In this document: positions 35,389-47,664 of the stretch, in pieces
How the letters are laid out: every line of letters begins with the position of its first letter
How positions within the stretch are numbered: the stretch's first letter is position 1
DNA from: Shinella granuli
GTDB taxonomy: Bacteria > Pseudomonadota > Alphaproteobacteria > Rhizobiales > Rhizobiaceae
Assembly: GCF_004341885.1 (NCBI RefSeq)
Contig: NZ_SLVX01000002.1
Span: forward strand, 496,001-560,000
DNA: 64,000 bases
Direction of reading: 5' to 3'
Made by a program: the position numbers and the translations under genes
Notes under the pieces: model-generated
The model's database searches: none
What the model was told of the DNA's origin: nothing
The model's input: only the letters and a program-made list of their open reading frames with translations

Positions 35389-35417
35389 TTGACCTTTTGC
35401 CCTTAAGTCAGTAGACC
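35389..35417 (+). promoter_or_regulatory. promoter of the str operon
   Basis: TTGACC (35389-35394), 17-bp spacer, TAGACC (35412-35417), 241 nt ahead of rpsL. Confidence 0.6.
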
Positions 35418-35554
35418 GCACGCCATCAGAGCCTATGTGAGGCTGGCTGGTTCGGAACGACTCGTTCTGAAGTTCGCCTCAAACAGGGCTCGACGCACGT
35501 TGAGAACATGAATGCTGCACGCATGACGCTGATATGGCGTCCTCTGCCTATGGA

Positions 35555-35584
35555 GGTCATCCGCAAAAGCGGAGTGGCCTTTTA
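35555..35584 (+). terminator. attenuator-like hairpin ahead of rpsL
   Basis: GGTCA-T-CCGC (35555-35564), AAAA loop, GCGG-A-GTGGCC follows, then TTTT and ATT. The stem has one mismatch and the position is inside the leader, 74 nt before the rpsL start. Confidence 0.55.
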
Positions 35585-35657
35585 TTGCGCATGAACACGC
35601 GTGTGGCCATGTATCCGCCCGCAAGGGTAACGAGACACGATTGCAAGGGATGGTTCT

Positions 35658-36029
35658 ATGCCTACCGTAAACCAGTTGATCCGCAAGCCGCGCCAGGCGT
35701 CGGTAAAGCGCAACAAGGTTCCTGCTCTGCAGGAAAACCCCCAGAAGCGCGGCGTATGCACCCGCGTCTATACGACGACCCCGAAGAAGCCGAACTCGGC
35801 TCTGCGTAAGGTCGCCAAGATCCGCCTGACCAATGGCTTCGAAGTCATCGGCTACATCCCGGGCGAAGGTCACAACCTGCAGGAACACTCCGTCGTCATG
35901 ATCCGTGGCGGCCGCGTGAAGGACCTTCCGGGTGTGCGCTACCACATCATCCGCGGCGTTCTCGACACCCAGGGCGTCAAGAACCGCAAGCAGCGCCGCT
36001 CCAAGTACGGCGCGAAGCGTCCGAAATAA
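35658..36029 (+). CDS. rpsL: 30S ribosomal protein S12
   Basis: A 123-residue decoding-centre protein. The streptomycin-interacting lysines are wild type: K43 in [12 protein letters not shown] and the Lys in GGRVKDLPG (K88 region), which predicts ribosomal sensitivity. It is the first gene of the str operon, transcribed with rpsG, fusA and tuf. Confidence 0.98.
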   Translation: MPTVNQLIRKPRQASVKRNKVPALQENPQKRGVCTRVYTTTPKKPNSALRKVAKIRLTNGFEVIGYIPGEGHNLQEHSVVMIRGGRVKDLPGVRYHIIRGVLDTQGVKNRKQRRSKYGAKRPK

Positions 36030-36069
36030 TACAGTAACCGGCGCCATTTCGCTGGTCAGACCCTTTTAA

Positions 36070-36555
<486 letters not shown>

Positions 36556-36587
36556 CCGAAACTAGACGTCTCGAAAGGAGTCCGTTA

Positions 36588-38687
36588 ATGGCTCGCGAAT
36601 ACAAAATCGAAGACTACCGAAATTTCGGTATCATGGCGCATATCGACGCCGGCAAGACGACGACGACCGAGCGCATCCTCTACTACACCGGCAAGTCCCA
36701 CAAGATCGGCGAAGTCCATGACGGCGCCGCCACGATGGACTGGATGGAGCAGGAGCAGGAACGCGGCATCACGATCACGTCGGCCGCCACGACGACCTTC
36801 TGGAAGGGCCGTGACGGCAAGACCCGCCGCTTCAACATCATCGACACCCCCGGCCACGTCGACTTCACCATCGAAGTCGAGCGTTCGCTGCGCGTTCTCG
36901 ACGGTGCGATCGCCCTTCTCGACGCCAACGCAGGCGTAGAGCCGCAGACGGAAACCGTCTGGCGCCAGGCCGAGAAGTACAACGTTCCGCGCATGATCTT
37001 CTGCAACAAGATGGACAAGACCGGCGCGGACTTCTACCGCTCGGTGTCCATGATCAAGTCGCGCCTCGGTGCGACCGCCGTCGTCATGCAGTTGCCGATC
37101 GGCGCTGAAAGCGACTTCAAGGGCGTCGTCGACCTGATCGAGATGAACGCCCTCGTCTGGCGCGATGAATCGCTCGGCGCCCAGTGGGACGTCGTCGAGA
37201 TCCCGGAAGACATGAAGGAAAAGGCCGAGGAGTACCGCGAGAAGCTCATCGAGACCGTCGTCGAGATCGACGAGGCCGCGATGGAAGCCTATCTCGAAGG
37301 CAACTACCCGGACAACGACAAGATCCGCGAACTCGTTCGCCGCGGCACCATCGACGTGAAGTTCCACCCGATGTTCTGCGGTACTGCGTTCAAGAACAAG
37401 GGCGTTCAGCCGCTGCTCGACGCCGTCGTCGACTACCTGCCGTCCCCGGCGGACATCCCGGCGATCAAGGGTATCGACGTGAAGACGGAAGCCGAGATCG
37501 AGCGTCACGCCGATGACGCCGAGCCGCTCTCCATGCTCGCCTTCAAGATCATGAACGACCCCTTCGTCGGTTCGCTCACCTTCGCCCGCATCTATTCCGG
37601 CAAGCTCGAAAAGGGCACGTCGGTCATGAACACGGTCAAGGAAAAGCGCGAGCGCGTCGGCCGCATGCTGCAGATGCACTCCAACTCGCGTGAAGACATT
37701 GAAGAAGCCTTCGCGGGCGACATCGTCGCTCTCGCCGGCCTCAAGGACACGACGACGGGCGACACGCTCTGCGATCCCCTGAAGCCGGTCATCCTCGAGC
37801 GCATGGAATTCCCCGAGCCGGTCATCCAGATCGCGATCGAGCCGAAGACCAAGAACGACCAGGAAAAGATGGGCCTCGCGCTCAATCGCCTCGCCGCCGA
37901 AGACCCGTCCTTCCGCGTCAAGACCGACGAGGAATCCGGCCAGACGATCATCGCGGGCATGGGTGAACTTCACCTCGACATCATCGTCGACCGCATGCGT
38001 CGCGAGTTCAAGGTCGAAGCCAATGTCGGCGCCCCCCAGGTCGCCTACCGCGAGACGATCACGCGCAAGACCGAAAAGGACTACACGCACAAGAAGCAGA
38101 CCGGTGGTACCGGCCAGTTCGCCCGCGTGAAGCTCGTGTTCGAACCGAACCCGGATGGCGAAGATTTCCTCTTCGAATCCAAGATCGTCGGCGGTGCTGT
38201 TCCGAAGGAATACATCCCGGGCGTCCAGAAGGGTATCGAAAGCGTTCTGTCCTCGGGTCCGCTCGCGGGCTTCCCGATGCTCGGCGTCAAGGCGACGCTC
38301 ATCGACGGCGCTTTCCACGACGTCGACTCCTCGGTCCTCGCCTTCGAAATCGCATCGCGTGCCTGCTTCCGTGAAGCATCCCGTGAAGCCGGCGCCCAGT
38401 TGCTGGAACCGATGATGAAGGTCGAAGTCGTGACGCCGGAAGACTATGTCGGCGACGTCATCGGCGACCTGAACTCCCGCCGTGGCCAGATCCAGGGCCA
38501 GGAATCGCGCGGCGTCGCCGTGGTGATCTCCGCCAACGTGCCGCTGGCCAACATGTTCAAGTACGTGGACAACCTGCGCTCGATGTCGCAGGGCCGCGCC
38601 CAGTACTCGATGGTCTTCGACCACTATGCGCCGGTTCCCTCGAACGTCGCGCAGGAAATCCAGGCAAAGTACTCCGGTCAGAAGTGA
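36588..38687 (+). CDS. fusA: elongation factor G
   Basis: A 699-residue translocase GTPase. It has G1 [14 protein letters not shown]3 DTPGHVDF, G4 NKMDK, and domains II-V with the conserved tip region in domain IV ([16 protein letters not shown]). AAAGGAG precedes ATG 36588. It drives mRNA-tRNA translocation and, with RRF, ribosome recycling. No fusidic-acid-type substitution was looked for in detail. Confidence 0.98.
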   Translation: MAREYKIEDYRNFGIMAHIDAGKTTTTERILYYTGKSHKIGEVHDGAATMDWMEQEQERGITITSAATTTFWKGRDGKTRRFNIIDTPGHVDFTIEVERSLRVLDGAIALLDANAGVEPQTETVWRQAEKYNVPRMIFCNKMDKTGADFYRSVSMIKSRLGATAVVMQLPIGAESDFKGVVDLIEMNALVWRDESLGAQWDVVEIPEDMKEKAEEYREKLIETVVEIDEAAMEAYLEGNYPDNDKIRELVRRGTIDVKFHPMFCGTAFKNKGVQPLLDAVVDYLPSPADIPAIKGIDVKTEAEIERHADDAEPLSMLAFKIMNDPFVGSLTFARIYSGKLEKGTSVMNTVKEKRERVGRMLQMHSNSREDIEEAFAGDIVALAGLKDTTTGDTLCDPLKPVILERMEFPEPVIQIAIEPKTKNDQEKMGLALNRLAAEDPSFRVKTDEESGQTIIAGMGELHLDIIVDRMRREFKVEANVGAPQVAYRETITRKTEKDYTHKKQTGGTGQFARVKLVFEPNPDGEDFLFESKIVGGAVPKEYIPGVQKGIESVLSSGPLAGFPMLGVKATLIDGAFHDVDSSVLAFEIASRACFREASREAGAQLLEPMMKVEVVTPEDYVGDVIGDLNSRRGQIQGQESRGVAVVISANVPLANMFKYVDNLRSMSQGRAQYSMVFDHYAPVPSNVAQEIQAKYSGQK

Positions 38688-38752
38688 CCGGGGTGCGCCC
38701 CCAAACATTCGTATGAATTTCCCTTTGCGGGATCAGGAACGGAGAGCCGGAA

Positions 38753-39928
<1,176 letters not shown>

Positions 39929-39959
39929 GACGTAAGGCCTGAGGCCGCTGAAATAGGAA

Positions 39960-39981
39960 GGGCAGGGTTCCGATCCTGCCC
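39960..39981 (+). terminator. hairpin after tuf copy 2
   Basis: GGGCAGG (39960-39966) pairs with CCTGCCC (39975-39981) across an 8-nt loop, 31 nt after the stop. There is no proper T-run, so read-through into the S10 operon is possible. Confidence 0.4.
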
Positions 39982-40021
39982 CTCCGGTCTTTGAAAATTT
40001 AGCGGACTGGCCTTTCGGCAA

Positions 40022-40050
40022 TTGTGTTTTCGTGTGCGTTCCTTTATGGG
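40022..40050 (+). promoter_or_regulatory. promoter of the S10 operon
   Basis: TTGTGT (40022-40027), 17-bp spacer, TATGGG (40045-40050), 69 nt before the rpsJ start. The composition is like the secE promoter. Confidence 0.6.
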
Positions 40051-40118
40051 AACCGCCAGAATCAAAAAGCGCGCTTTCCCAAGAGAATCGCGCGGATAAC
40101 GAACTAAGGAAAAGTCGT

Positions 40119-40427
40119 ATGAACGGCCAGAACATCCGCATCCGCCTCAAGGCGTTTGACCACCGGATCCTTGATGCCTCCACGCGTGAGATCGTGTCGA
40201 CGGCAAAGCGCACCGGCGCAAGCGTCCGCGGTCCCGTTCCGCTCCCGACCCGTATTGAAAAGTTCACGGTCAACCGCTCGCCCCACGTCGACAAGAAGAG
40301 CCGTGAGCAGTTCGAGATGCGCACCCACAAGCGCCTGCTCGACATCGTAGATCCGACGCCGCAGACCGTTGACGCTCTCATGAAGCTCGACCTTGCGGCC
40401 GGTGTAGACGTAGAGATCAAGCTCTAA
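40119..40427 (+). CDS. rpsJ: 30S ribosomal protein S10
   Basis: A 102-residue 30S head protein that also binds NusB and NusG in antitermination. ATG 40119 (TAAGGA ahead) gives [19 protein letters not shown], the conserved start; the frame extends 29 codons upstream without homology. [21 protein letters not shown] is the invariant loop region. First gene of the S10 operon. Confidence 0.98.
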
Positions 40428-40585
40428 GTCCGGCGCAAGCCGAAATAACAAGGAAGGTACGTGGCGTAAGCCGACGTCTTCTGAAAACGGGAAACCCGAC
40501 GGCGAAGAAGCCCGAGTGGAATCCTTAAACCAAGAGGCATGACGGGACGTCACGCTCCCGCCAGGACTTCTAAGAGGATTGAACC

Positions 40586-41269
40586 ATGCGTTCAGGTGTG
40601 ATTGCACAGAAAGTAGGGATGACTCGCGTCTATAATGACGCAGGTGAGCACATCCCTGTAACAGTATTGCGACTGGACAACGTCCAGGTCGTTGCCCAGC
40701 GCACGCAGGACAAGAACGGCTACACGGCCGTCCAGCTCGGCGCCGGCTCTTCCAAGGTGAAGAACACGGCAAAGGCACTGCGCGGCCAGTTCGCCGCCGC
40801 AAGCGTCGAGCCGAAGGCCAAGCTCGTCGAGTTCCGCGTTTCGGAAGACAACCTCATCGAGATCGGTGCGGAACTGACCGCCAGCCATTTCGTCGCGGGC
40901 CAGCTCGTCGACGTCACCGGCACCACGATCGGTAAGGGTTTCGCCGGTGCCATGAAGCGCCACAACTTCGGCGGTCTTCGTGCAACGCACGGCGTCTCCG
41001 TCTCGCACCGCTCGCACGGTTCGACCGGTAACAACCAGGACCCGGGCAAGGTCTGGAAGGGCAAGCGCATGGCCGGCCACATGGGCCAGACGCGCGTCAC
41101 CACCCAGAACCTCGAAGTCGTCTCCACCGACGAAGAGCGCGGTCTCATCCTCGTCAAGGGCGCAGTCCCGGGCTCCAAGGGCGCCTGGATCGTCGTTCGT
41201 GACGCCGTCAAGTCCGGCACCCCGTCCGACGCGCCGCGTCCGGCCGCCGTGCGCGCCGCAGCCAAGTAA
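40586..41269 (+). CDS. rplC: 50S ribosomal protein L3
   Basis: A 227-residue early assembly protein whose extended loop reaches the peptidyl-transferase centre ([20 protein letters not shown] region). [18 protein letters not shown] start. It follows rpsJ after 158 nt, an unusually wide gap for this operon, and runs into rplD 12 nt later. Confidence 0.98.
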   Translation: MRSGVIAQKVGMTRVYNDAGEHIPVTVLRLDNVQVVAQRTQDKNGYTAVQLGAGSSKVKNTAKALRGQFAAASVEPKAKLVEFRVSEDNLIEIGAELTASHFVAGQLVDVTGTTIGKGFAGAMKRHNFGGLRATHGVSVSHRSHGSTGNNQDPGKVWKGKRMAGHMGQTRVTTQNLEVVSTDEERGLILVKGAVPGSKGAWIVVRDAVKSGTPSDAPRPAAVRAAAK

Positions 41270-41281
41270 GGGAGCCTGATC

Positions 41282-41902
41282 ATGGATCTCAAAGTCACGA
41301 CCCTCGACGGGAAGGACGCCGGCAAGGTCTCCCTCTCCGACGCGATCTTCGGCCTGGAGCCGCGCGAAGACATCATCGCCCGCGTCATCCGCTGGCAGCT
41401 CGCCAAGAAGCAGCAGGGCACGCACCAGTCGCTGACACGCGGTGAAGTTTCCCGCACCGGCGCCAAGATGTACAAGCAGAAGGGTACGGGCCGCGCTCGT
41501 CACCATTCGGCGCGCGCTCCGCAGTTCCGCGGCGGTGCCAAGGCTCACGGCCCGGTATCCCGCAGCCACGCCCACGACCTGCCCAAGCAGGTTCGCGCGC
41601 TCGGCCTGCGTCACGCCCTCTCGGCCAAGATCAAGGCTGACGACGTCATCATCGTTGACGACCTCGTCGCCGCGGAAGCAAAGACGAAGGCTCTGGCCGG
41701 CGCATTTGCTTCGCTCGGCCTCACCAATGCCCTCTTCATCGGCGGCGCAGAACTTGACGGCAACTTCAAGCTCGCAGCACGCAACATCCCGAACGTGGAT
41801 GTTCTTCCGATCCAGGGCATCAATGTTTACGACATCCTGCGCCGCGGCAAGCTCGTGCTCTCCAAGGCTGCTGTAGAAGCCCTCGAGGAGCGGTTCAAAT
41901 GA
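41282..41902 (+). CDS. rplD: 50S ribosomal protein L4
   Basis: A 206-residue protein. The internal loop ([28 protein letters not shown] region, containing the macrolide-tunnel tip) is intact. In gamma-proteobacteria L4 represses the S10 operon by binding its leader and RNase E; that control is not evident in the alpha group. The stop overlaps the rplW start (ATGA). Confidence 0.98.
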   Translation: MDLKVTTLDGKDAGKVSLSDAIFGLEPREDIIARVIRWQLAKKQQGTHQSLTRGEVSRTGAKMYKQKGTGRARHHSARAPQFRGGAKAHGPVSRSHAHDLPKQVRALGLRHALSAKIKADDVIIVDDLVAAEAKTKALAGAFASLGLTNALFIGGAELDGNFKLAARNIPNVDVLPIQGINVYDILRRGKLVLSKAAVEALEERFK

Positions 41903-42192
41903 CGGATCTTCGCCACTACGATGTGATCGTATCCCCCTCGATCACCGAAAAGTCGACGCTGGTCTCCGAAAACAACCAGATCGTCTTCAACGTTGCCAAG
42001 CGCGCTTCCAAGCCTGAAATCAAGGCTGCGGTCGAAGCACTCTTCGGCGTCAAGGTCACGGCTGTGAACACGCTCGTCCGCAAGGGCAAGATCAAGCGTT
42101 TCCGCGGCTTTTCCGGCCGGCAGGGAGATGTCAAGAAGGCTATCGTCACGCTCGCTGACGGTCAGTCCATCGACGTCTCCACCGGGCTCTAA
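41899..42192 (+). CDS. rplW: 50S ribosomal protein L23
   Basis: A 97-residue protein at the exit-tunnel rim that docks trigger factor and [23 protein letters not shown] start and [10 protein letters not shown] segment are conserved. The 4-nt overlap with rplD implies translational coupling. Confidence 0.98.
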   Translation: MTDLRHYDVIVSPSITEKSTLVSENNQIVFNVAKRASKPEIKAAVEALFGVKVTAVNTLVRKGKIKRFRGFSGRQGDVKKAIVTLADGQSIDVSTGL

Positions 42193-42222
42193 TCGGGCAG
42201 TCGGATAAAAGGAAACAGAAAA

Positions 42223-43059
42223 ATGGCATTGAAAAGCTACAACCCGACCACTCCGAGCCAGCGCCAGCTGGTCATCGTCGACCGGTCGGGCCTTTACAAG
42301 GGCAAGCCCGTAAAGGCTCTGACCGAAGGTCTCTCCAAGAGCGGTGGCCGTAACAACCTCGGTCGCATCACGGCCCGCTTCATCGGCGGCGGTCACAAGC
42401 GCACCTACCGTCTCGTCGACTTCAAGCGTCGCAAGTTCGACGTCGAGGGCACGGTCGAGCGTCTGGAATACGACCCGAACCGCACGGCGTTCATCGCTCT
42501 GGTGAACTATGCCGACGGCGAGCAGGCCTATATCCTGGCCCCGCAGCGCCTGGCAGCCGGCGACAAGGTCATCGCCTCCAACAAGGCGGTTGACGTCAAG
42601 CCCGGCAACACCATGCCGCTGCAGTACATCCCGGTTGGTTCGATCGTTCACAACGTCGAGATGAAGCCGGGCAAGGGCGGCCAGATCGCCCGCTCCGCCG
42701 GCACCTTCGTCCAGCTCGTCGGTCGCGACCAGGGCATGGCGATCCTTCGCCTGAACTCCGGCGAACAGCGCCTGGTTCACTCGTCCTGCCTTGCAACGGT
42801 CGGCGCCGTGTCGAACCCGGACCACGGCAACATCAACGACGGCAAGGCCGGTCGTACCCGCTGGCGCGGCAAGACCCCGCACAACCGCGGTGTCGTCATG
42901 AACCCCGTCGACCACCCGCACGGTGGTGGTGAAGGCCGCACCTCCGGTGGTCGTCACCCGGTATCCCCGTGGGGCAAGCCCACCAAGGGCAAGCGTACCC
43001 GCTCGAACAAGTCGACCGACAAGTTCATCATGCGCTCGCGCCACTTGAAGAAGAAGTAA
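42223..43059 (+). CDS. rplB: 50S ribosomal protein L2
   Basis: A 278-residue protein required for subunit association and peptidyl transfer. It has [16 protein letters not shown] at the N-terminus, the conserved [10 protein letters not shown] segment, and the C-terminal [20 protein letters not shown] with the universally conserved His near the catalytic centre. Confidence 0.98.
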   Translation: MALKSYNPTTPSQRQLVIVDRSGLYKGKPVKALTEGLSKSGGRNNLGRITARFIGGGHKRTYRLVDFKRRKFDVEGTVERLEYDPNRTAFIALVNYADGEQAYILAPQRLAAGDKVIASNKAVDVKPGNTMPLQYIPVGSIVHNVEMKPGKGGQIARSAGTFVQLVGRDQGMAILRLNSGEQRLVHSSCLATVGAVSNPDHGNINDGKAGRTRWRGKTPHNRGVVMNPVDHPHGGGEGRTSGGRHPVSPWGKPTKGKRTRSNKSTDKFIMRSRHLKKK

Positions 43060-43074
43060 GAGAGGTAGTCAGGA

Positions 43075-43353
43075 ATGGCTCGTTCAGTATGGAAAGGCCC
43101 GTTTGTTGACGGCTATCTTCTCAAGAAGGCTGAGAAGGTTCGTGAAGGCGGTCGCAGCGAAGTGATCAAGATCTGGAGCCGTCGCTCCACGATCCTGCCG
43201 CAGTTCGTCGGTCTCACCTTCGGCGTCTACAATGGCTCGAAGCACATCCCGGTGGCCGTCAACGAAGACATGGTCGGCCACAAGTTTGGTGAATTCGCTC
43301 CCACCCGGACCTACTATGGTCATGGTGCGGACAAGAAGGCGAAGAGGAAGTAA
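43075..43353 (+). CDS. rpsS: 30S ribosomal protein S19
   Basis: A 92-residue 30S head protein ([18 protein letters not shown] start, [18 protein letters not shown] core, [11 protein letters not shown]). It forms the S13-S19 dimer at the top of the head and bridge B1a. 15 nt after rplB, 2 nt before rplV. Confidence 0.98.
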   Translation: MARSVWKGPFVDGYLLKKAEKVREGGRSEVIKIWSRRSTILPQFVGLTFGVYNGSKHIPVAVNEDMVGHKFGEFAPTRTYYGHGADKKAKRK

Positions 43354-43355
43354 CG

Positions 43356-43745
43356 ATGGGTAAGGCTAAAGCCGAACGTCGGCTGAAGGATAACGAGGCG
43401 CAGGCCATCGCGCGCACGATCCGCGTCAGCCCCCAGAAGCTCAACCTGCTTGCTGCGCTCATCCGCGGCAAGAAGGTCGACCGGGCTCTCGCCGAGCTCG
43501 AGTTCTCGCGCAAGCGTAGCGCCGAGACCGTCAAGAAGACGCTCGAGTCTGCGATCGCCAACGCAGAAAACAACCACGACCTCGACGTTGACTCGCTCAT
43601 CGTCGCTGAGGCGTATGTCGGCAAGTCGATCGTCATGAAGCGTTTCGCCGCTCGTGGCCGCGGCCGTGCATCGCGGATCGAGAAGCCTTTCTCGCATCTG
43701 ACGATCGTCGTCCGTGAAGTCGAAGCCAAAGGGGAGGCCGCATAA
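43356..43745 (+). CDS. rplV: 50S ribosomal protein L22
   Basis: A 129-residue protein. It reaches from the surface to the tunnel constriction through a beta-hairpin ([21 protein letters not shown]). Its stop TAA overlaps the rpsC start by one base (TAATG). Confidence 0.98.
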   Translation: MGKAKAERRLKDNEAQAIARTIRVSPQKLNLLAALIRGKKVDRALAELEFSRKRSAETVKKTLESAIANAENNHDLDVDSLIVAEAYVGKSIVMKRFAARGRGRASRIEKPFSHLTIVVREVEAKGEAA

Positions 43746-44476
43746 TGGGCCAGAAGATTAATCCGATCGGTTTCCGCCTCGGCATCAACCGTACCTGGGA
43801 CAGCCGTTGGTTCGCCGACAACGCCGAATACGGCCAGCTGCTCCACGAAGACCTGAAGATCCGCAAGTTCGTTCAGGACGAGCTGAAGCAGGGCGGTATC
43901 GCCAAGGTCGTCATCGAGCGCCCGCACAAGAAGTGCCGCGTCACGATCCACTCGGCTCGCCCGGGTCTGATCATCGGCAAGAAGGGTGCGGACATCGAGA
44001 AGCTCCGCAAGAAGCTTTCCGAGATGACGAACTCCGAAACGCACCTCAACATCGTTGAAGTGCGCAAGCCGGAAGTCGACGCGACCCTCGTTGCCCAGTC
44101 GATCGCCCAGCAGCTCGAACGCCGCGTGGCTTTCCGCCGTGCGATGAAGCGCGCTGTCCAGTCCGCGATGCGTCTTGGCGCCGAAGGCATCAAGATCACC
44201 TGCGCCGGCCGTCTCGGCGGTGCGGAAATCGCCCGTACGGAATGGTACCGCGAAGGTCGCGTTCCGCTTCACACGCTGCGTGCGGACATCGACTACGGTA
44301 CGGCGGAAGCCGAAACCGCATTCGGCATCTGCGGCATCAAGGTCTGGATCTTCAAGGGCGAAATCCTTGAGCACGACCCGATGGCCTCGGAGCGTCGCGC
44401 AAGCGAAAGTGACAGCCAGGGTCCCGCAAGCCGTGAACGCGGCGACCGCGGCGACCGTCGTCGTGAAAACGCGTAA
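43745..44476 (+). CDS. rpsC: 30S ribosomal protein S3
   Basis: A 243-residue protein of the mRNA entry site and helicase. It has a KH domain with the RNA-binding [18 protein letters not shown] and a C-terminal EMRLGA-type region ([13 protein letters not shown]). The tail is charged ([11 protein letters not shown]), a lineage-specific extension. Confidence 0.98.
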   Translation: MGQKINPIGFRLGINRTWDSRWFADNAEYGQLLHEDLKIRKFVQDELKQGGIAKVVIERPHKKCRVTIHSARPGLIIGKKGADIEKLRKKLSEMTNSETHLNIVEVRKPEVDATLVAQSIAQQLERRVAFRRAMKRAVQSAMRLGAEGIKITCAGRLGGAEIARTEWYREGRVPLHTLRADIDYGTAEAETAFGICGIKVWIFKGEILEHDPMASERRASESDSQGPASRERGDRGDRRRENA

Positions 44477-44514
44477 CAGTCGCGTTTGGCAGCCAATATC
44501 GGAGAAGTAAAAAA

Positions 44515-44928
44515 ATGTTGCAGCCAAAGCGTACCAAGTACCGCAAGCAGTTCAAGGGCCGCATCAAGGGCGTCGCCAAGGGCGGCTCCGAGCTCGCCTT
44601 CGGCGAGTTCGGCCTGAAGGCTCAGGAACCGAACCGCGTGAACGCTCGCGAGATCGAAGCGGCCCGCCGTGCGATCACCCGTTACATGAAGCGTGCCGGC
44701 CGTGTGTGGATCCGCGTGTTCCCCGACGTTCCGGTCACCGCCAAGCCGACGGAAGTCCGCATGGGTAAGGGTAAGGGTTCGGTCGAATACTGGGCGGCCA
44801 AGGTCAAGCCCGGCCGTATGATGTTCGAGATCGACGGTGTTTCCGAGGAGATCGCCCGTGAGGCGCTTCGTCTCGGCTCGGCCAAGCTCTCGGTCAAGAC
44901 GCGCTTCGTACAGCGCATTGCAGAGTAA
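44515..44928 (+). CDS. rplP: 50S ribosomal protein L16
   Basis: A 137-residue protein near the A-site tRNA elbow ([19 protein letters not shown] start, [23 protein letters not shown]). The Arg corresponding to the hydroxylated Arg81 of E. coli lies in the MGKGKG neighbourhood. rpmC follows after 12 nt. Confidence 0.97.
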   Translation: MLQPKRTKYRKQFKGRIKGVAKGGSELAFGEFGLKAQEPNRVNAREIEAARRAITRYMKRAGRVWIRVFPDVPVTAKPTEVRMGKGKGSVEYWAAKVKPGRMMFEIDGVSEEIAREALRLGSAKLSVKTRFVQRIAE

Positions 44929-44940
44929 GGAGCGAGCGCC

Positions 44941-45141
44941 ATGAAAGCCGCAGACGTCAAGGCGCTGAGCGCCGACCAGCTCAACGAAGAGCTTGCCAAG
45001 CTGAAGAAGGAGCAGTTCAACCTGCGCTTCCAGAAGGCCACCGGCCAGCTCGAGAAGACCTCGCGCATCAACGAAGTCCGCAAGGATATCGCGCGCGTCA
45101 AGACCATTGCCCGCCAGAAGGCGGCAGAAGCCAAGGCCTAA
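44941..45141 (+). CDS. rpmC: 50S ribosomal protein L29
   Basis: A 66-residue two-helix protein at the exit tunnel ([25 protein letters not shown]). AAGGAG precedes the ATG. Confidence 0.97.
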   Translation: MKAADVKALSADQLNEELAKLKKEQFNLRFQKATGQLEKTSRINEVRKDIARVKTIARQKAAEAKA

Positions 45142-45153
45142 GGACCAAATAAT

Positions 45154-45390
45154 ATGCCGAAACGCATTCTGCAGGGCACTGTTGTCAGCGACAAGAACGA
45201 CAAGACCGTTGTCGTGCGCGTCGAACGCCGCTTTGCCCATCCCCTGCTTCAGAAGACCGTTCGCCGGTCCAAGAAGTACAAGGCGCATGACGAAACCAAC
45301 CAGTACAAGGTCGGCGACGTCGTTTCCATCCAGGAATGCGCGCCCATTTCCAAGGACAAGCGCTGGACCGTCGTGTCGGCCCACGCTTAA
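45154..45390 (+). CDS. rpsQ: 30S ribosomal protein S17
   Basis: A 78-residue OB-fold primary binder of 16S rRNA ([21 protein letters not shown] start, [13 protein letters not shown], [11 protein letters not shown]). It is the last gene of the S10 operon by E. coli convention. A 238-nt gap with a terminator-like hairpin follows, so the operon border is still visible here. Confidence 0.97.
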   Translation: MPKRILQGTVVSDKNDKTVVVRVERRFAHPLLQKTVRRSKKYKAHDETNQYKVGDVVSIQECAPISKDKRWTVVSAHA

Positions 45391-45450
45391 TAACAGCGGA
45401 ATTTGCGCCGGGCCCTTGTGTTCGGCGCAGAAATCTGTATGAAGCAGCGC

Positions 45451-45479
45451 AAGGACGCTCGGAATCACGAGCGTCTTTT
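45451..45479 (+). terminator. terminator-like hairpin between S10 and spc operons
   Basis: AAGGACGCTCG (45451-45461), GAATCA loop, CGAGCGTC (45468-45475) then TTTTG. The stem is 8 bp perfect and extends to 11 with G-T and A-T pairs. It lies 61 nt after the rpsQ stop. Confidence 0.7.
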
Positions 45480-45628
45480 GCTTTGAGCGCACGGAAGGTC
45501 CCATCGGCTCGCCGATCTGAGGAAACCACCCTGGCAAGAGACCATCCCGCGCGAAAACATGAATTTCCATAAGCTGGACCAGGGGGCTTTTGCCCAACCA
45601 GTCCGGTAAAACAAGAAGGCGACCTGAC

Positions 45629-45997
45629 ATGATTCAGATGCAGACTAACCTCGACGTCGCGGATAATTCCGGCGCACGTCGTGTCATGTGCATCAAGGTG
45701 CTGGGCGGCTCCAAGCGCAAGTACGCTTCGGTCGGCGACATTATCGTCGTCTCGATCAAGGAAGCGATCCCGCGCGGCCGCGTGAAGAAGGGTGACGTGA
45801 TGAAGGCGGTCGTCGTGCGCACCGCCAAGGACATCCGCCGCCCCGATGGCAGCGTCATCCGTTTTGACAACAACGCAGCCGTCCTGATCGACAACAAGAA
45901 AGAGCCGATCGGCACCCGTATCTTCGGACCGGTTCCGCGCGAACTCCGCGCCAAGAACCACATGAAGATCATCTCGCTGGCTCCGGAAGTACTGTAA
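45629..45997 (+). CDS. rplN: 50S ribosomal protein L14
   Basis: A 122-residue intersubunit-bridge protein ([28 protein letters not shown] start, [15 protein letters not shown] end). The ATG at 45629 is the conserved start, although the frame opens 13 codons earlier. First gene of the spc operon. The 238-nt region before it also holds a GGGGC-TTTT-GCCC hairpin close to the ribosome site, which may regulate translation. Confidence 0.97.
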   Translation: MIQMQTNLDVADNSGARRVMCIKVLGGSKRKYASVGDIIVVSIKEAIPRGRVKKGDVMKAVVVRTAKDIRRPDGSVIRFDNNAAVLIDNKKEPIGTRIFGPVPRELRAKNHMKIISLAPEVL

Positions 45998-46009
45998 GGA
46001 GCGATGGCT

Positions 46010-46321
46010 ATGCAAAAGATTCGTAAGGGCGACAAGGTCGTCGTGCTCACCGGCAAGGACAAGGGCCGTACCGGTGAAGTTGTTCAGGTCATGCCGAAGG
46101 AAGACCGCGCGGTCGTCAAGGGGATCAACCTGGTGAAGCGTCACCAGCGCCAGACCCAGACCCAGGAAGCCGGCATCATCACCAAGGAAGCTTCGATCCA
46201 CCTGTCGAACATCGCGATCGCCGACCCCAAGGACGGCAAGCCGACCCGCGTCGGTTTCAAGATCGAAGGCGACAAGAAGGTTCGTGTAGCAAAGCGTTCG
46301 GGAGTGTCGATCGATGGCTGA
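46010..46321 (+). CDS. rplX: 50S ribosomal protein L24
   Basis: A 103-residue assembly initiator with a KOW motif ([21 protein letters not shown]). Two ATGs are in frame, 46004 and 46010; the AAGGAG is 8 nt from the second and only 2 from the first, so MQKIRKGDK is chosen. It overlaps rplE by 8 nt. Confidence 0.95.
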   Translation: MQKIRKGDKVVVLTGKDKGRTGEVVQVMPKEDRAVVKGINLVKRHQRQTQTQEAGIITKEASIHLSNIAIADPKDGKPTRVGFKIEGDKKVRVAKRSGVSIDG

Positions 46322-46871
46322 CACCAAGTATGAGCCGCGCCTCAAGAAGGAATACGTCGAGCGTATCCGCAAGGCGCTTCAGGAGCAGTTCTCCTTCGCC
46401 AACGAGATGCAGATCCCGCGTCTCGAAAAGATCGTCATCAACATGGGCGTAGGCGAAGCCACGGCGGACTCGAAGAAGCCTACCGTTGCCGCAGCCGACC
46501 TCGCAGCGATCGCCGGCCAGAAGCCGGTCATCACGCGCGCTCGCAACTCCATCGCGGGCTTCAAGGTCCGTGAAGGCATGCCGATCGGCGCGAAGGTCAC
46601 CCTGCGCGGCGCCCGCATGTATGAATTTCTGGATCGCCTCGTGAACATCGCGCTGCCCCGCGTACGCGACTTCCGTGGTCTGAACCCGAAGTCCTTCGAT
46701 GGCCGTGGCAACTTCGCCATGGGTATCAAGGAGCACATTGTGTTCCCGGAGATCAACTACGACAAGGTTGATCAGATGTGGGGCATGGACATCATCGTTT
46801 GCACGACGGCAAAGACGGACGACGAAGCACGGGCTCTTCTGAAAGAGTTCAACTTCCCGTTCCGCGCCTGA
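46314..46871 (+). CDS. rplE: 50S ribosomal protein L5
   Basis: A 185-residue protein of the 5S RNP ([51 protein letters not shown]). It starts inside rplX, a tight coupling typical of this operon. Confidence 0.98.
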   Translation: MADTKYEPRLKKEYVERIRKALQEQFSFANEMQIPRLEKIVINMGVGEATADSKKPTVAAADLAAIAGQKPVITRARNSIAGFKVREGMPIGAKVTLRGARMYEFLDRLVNIALPRVRDFRGLNPKSFDGRGNFAMGIKEHIVFPEINYDKVDQMWGMDIIVCTTAKTDDEARALLKEFNFPFRA

Positions 46872-46905
46872 TCCGTAACGACAAGCGTAAAGAAGGATAA
46901 CTGTT

Positions 46906-47211
46906 ATGGCGAAAACGAGCGCAGTTGAAAAGAACAAGCGCCGCCGCAAACTGGTCGCCAGCCAGGCCGCTAAGCGTGCCGCCCTCAAGGCGATCATCCA
47001 GAACCAGGCTCTTCCGATCGAAGAGCGCTTCAAGGCGACCCTGAAGCTTGCCGAACTGCCGCGCAATGGTTCCAAGACCCGCATCCGCAACCGGTGCGAA
47101 GTCACGGGCCGCCCGCGCGCATTCTATCGCAAACTCAAGATGTCGCGTATTGCGCTTCGCGAACTGGGCAATCTCGGCAAGGTGCCGGGCATCGTCAAGT
47201 CGAGCTGGTAA
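46906..47211 (+). CDS. rpsN: 30S ribosomal protein S14, zinc-free type
   Basis: A 101-residue long-form S14. It has only one Cys in the [20 protein letters not shown] core instead of the four-Cys ribbon, so it needs no zinc. It binds S3, S10 and S19 in the 30S head. Confidence 0.97.
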   Translation: MAKTSAVEKNKRRRKLVASQAAKRAALKAIIQNQALPIEERFKATLKLAELPRNGSKTRIRNRCEVTGRPRAFYRKLKMSRIALRELGNLGKVPGIVKSSW

Positions 47212-47223
47212 GGAGACGGGCAC

Positions 47224-47622
47224 ATGGCAATGACTGATCCTTTGGGCGATATGCTCACCCGTATCCGCAACGGCGCCGCACGCCGCAAGTCCAGCGTCTC
47301 GACGCCGGCTTCCAAGCTGCGCGCCCGCGTTCTGGACGTCCTTCAGGCTGAAGGCTACATCCGTGGATATTCGGAAGTCGAATTCGGCAACGGCAAGGCC
47401 GAGCTGAGCATCGAACTCAAGTACTACGAAGGCGCGTCGGTGATCCGCAAGATCGACCGCGTCTCCAAGCCGGGCCGCCGGGTCTATGTCTCGGTCAAGT
47501 CCATTCCGCAGGTCGCGAACGGCCTCGGCATCACCATCCTTTCGACCCCGAAGGGCGTGATGGCCGATCACCAGGCACGCGAACAGAACGTTGGTGGCGA
47601 GATTCTTTGCTCGGTCTTCTAA
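47224..47622 (+). CDS. rpsH: 30S ribosomal protein S8
   Basis: A 132-residue central-domain assembly protein ([21 protein letters not shown] start, [26 protein letters not shown] end). In E. coli S8 represses the spc mRNA at the rplE start by mimicry of its 16S site; no such fold was recognised here. ATG 47224 follows AAGGAG. Confidence 0.98.
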   Translation: MAMTDPLGDMLTRIRNGAARRKSSVSTPASKLRARVLDVLQAEGYIRGYSEVEFGNGKAELSIELKYYEGASVIRKIDRVSKPGRRVYVSVKSIPQVANGLGITILSTPKGVMADHQAREQNVGGEILCSVF

Positions 47623-47664
47623 GGCTGAGCAGGAATTTCCATAACGAACAGACAGGATAAAACA

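Larger units (their letters stand above)
35115..35657. other. long upstream region of the str operon
   Basis: 543 nt without a protein gene. From left to right it holds a cloverleaf-shaped element at 35280-35359, a promoter at 35389-35417 and a terminator-like hairpin at 35555-35584 before rpsL. The last two suggest a transcribed leader of about 230 nt with attenuation. Confidence 0.6.
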
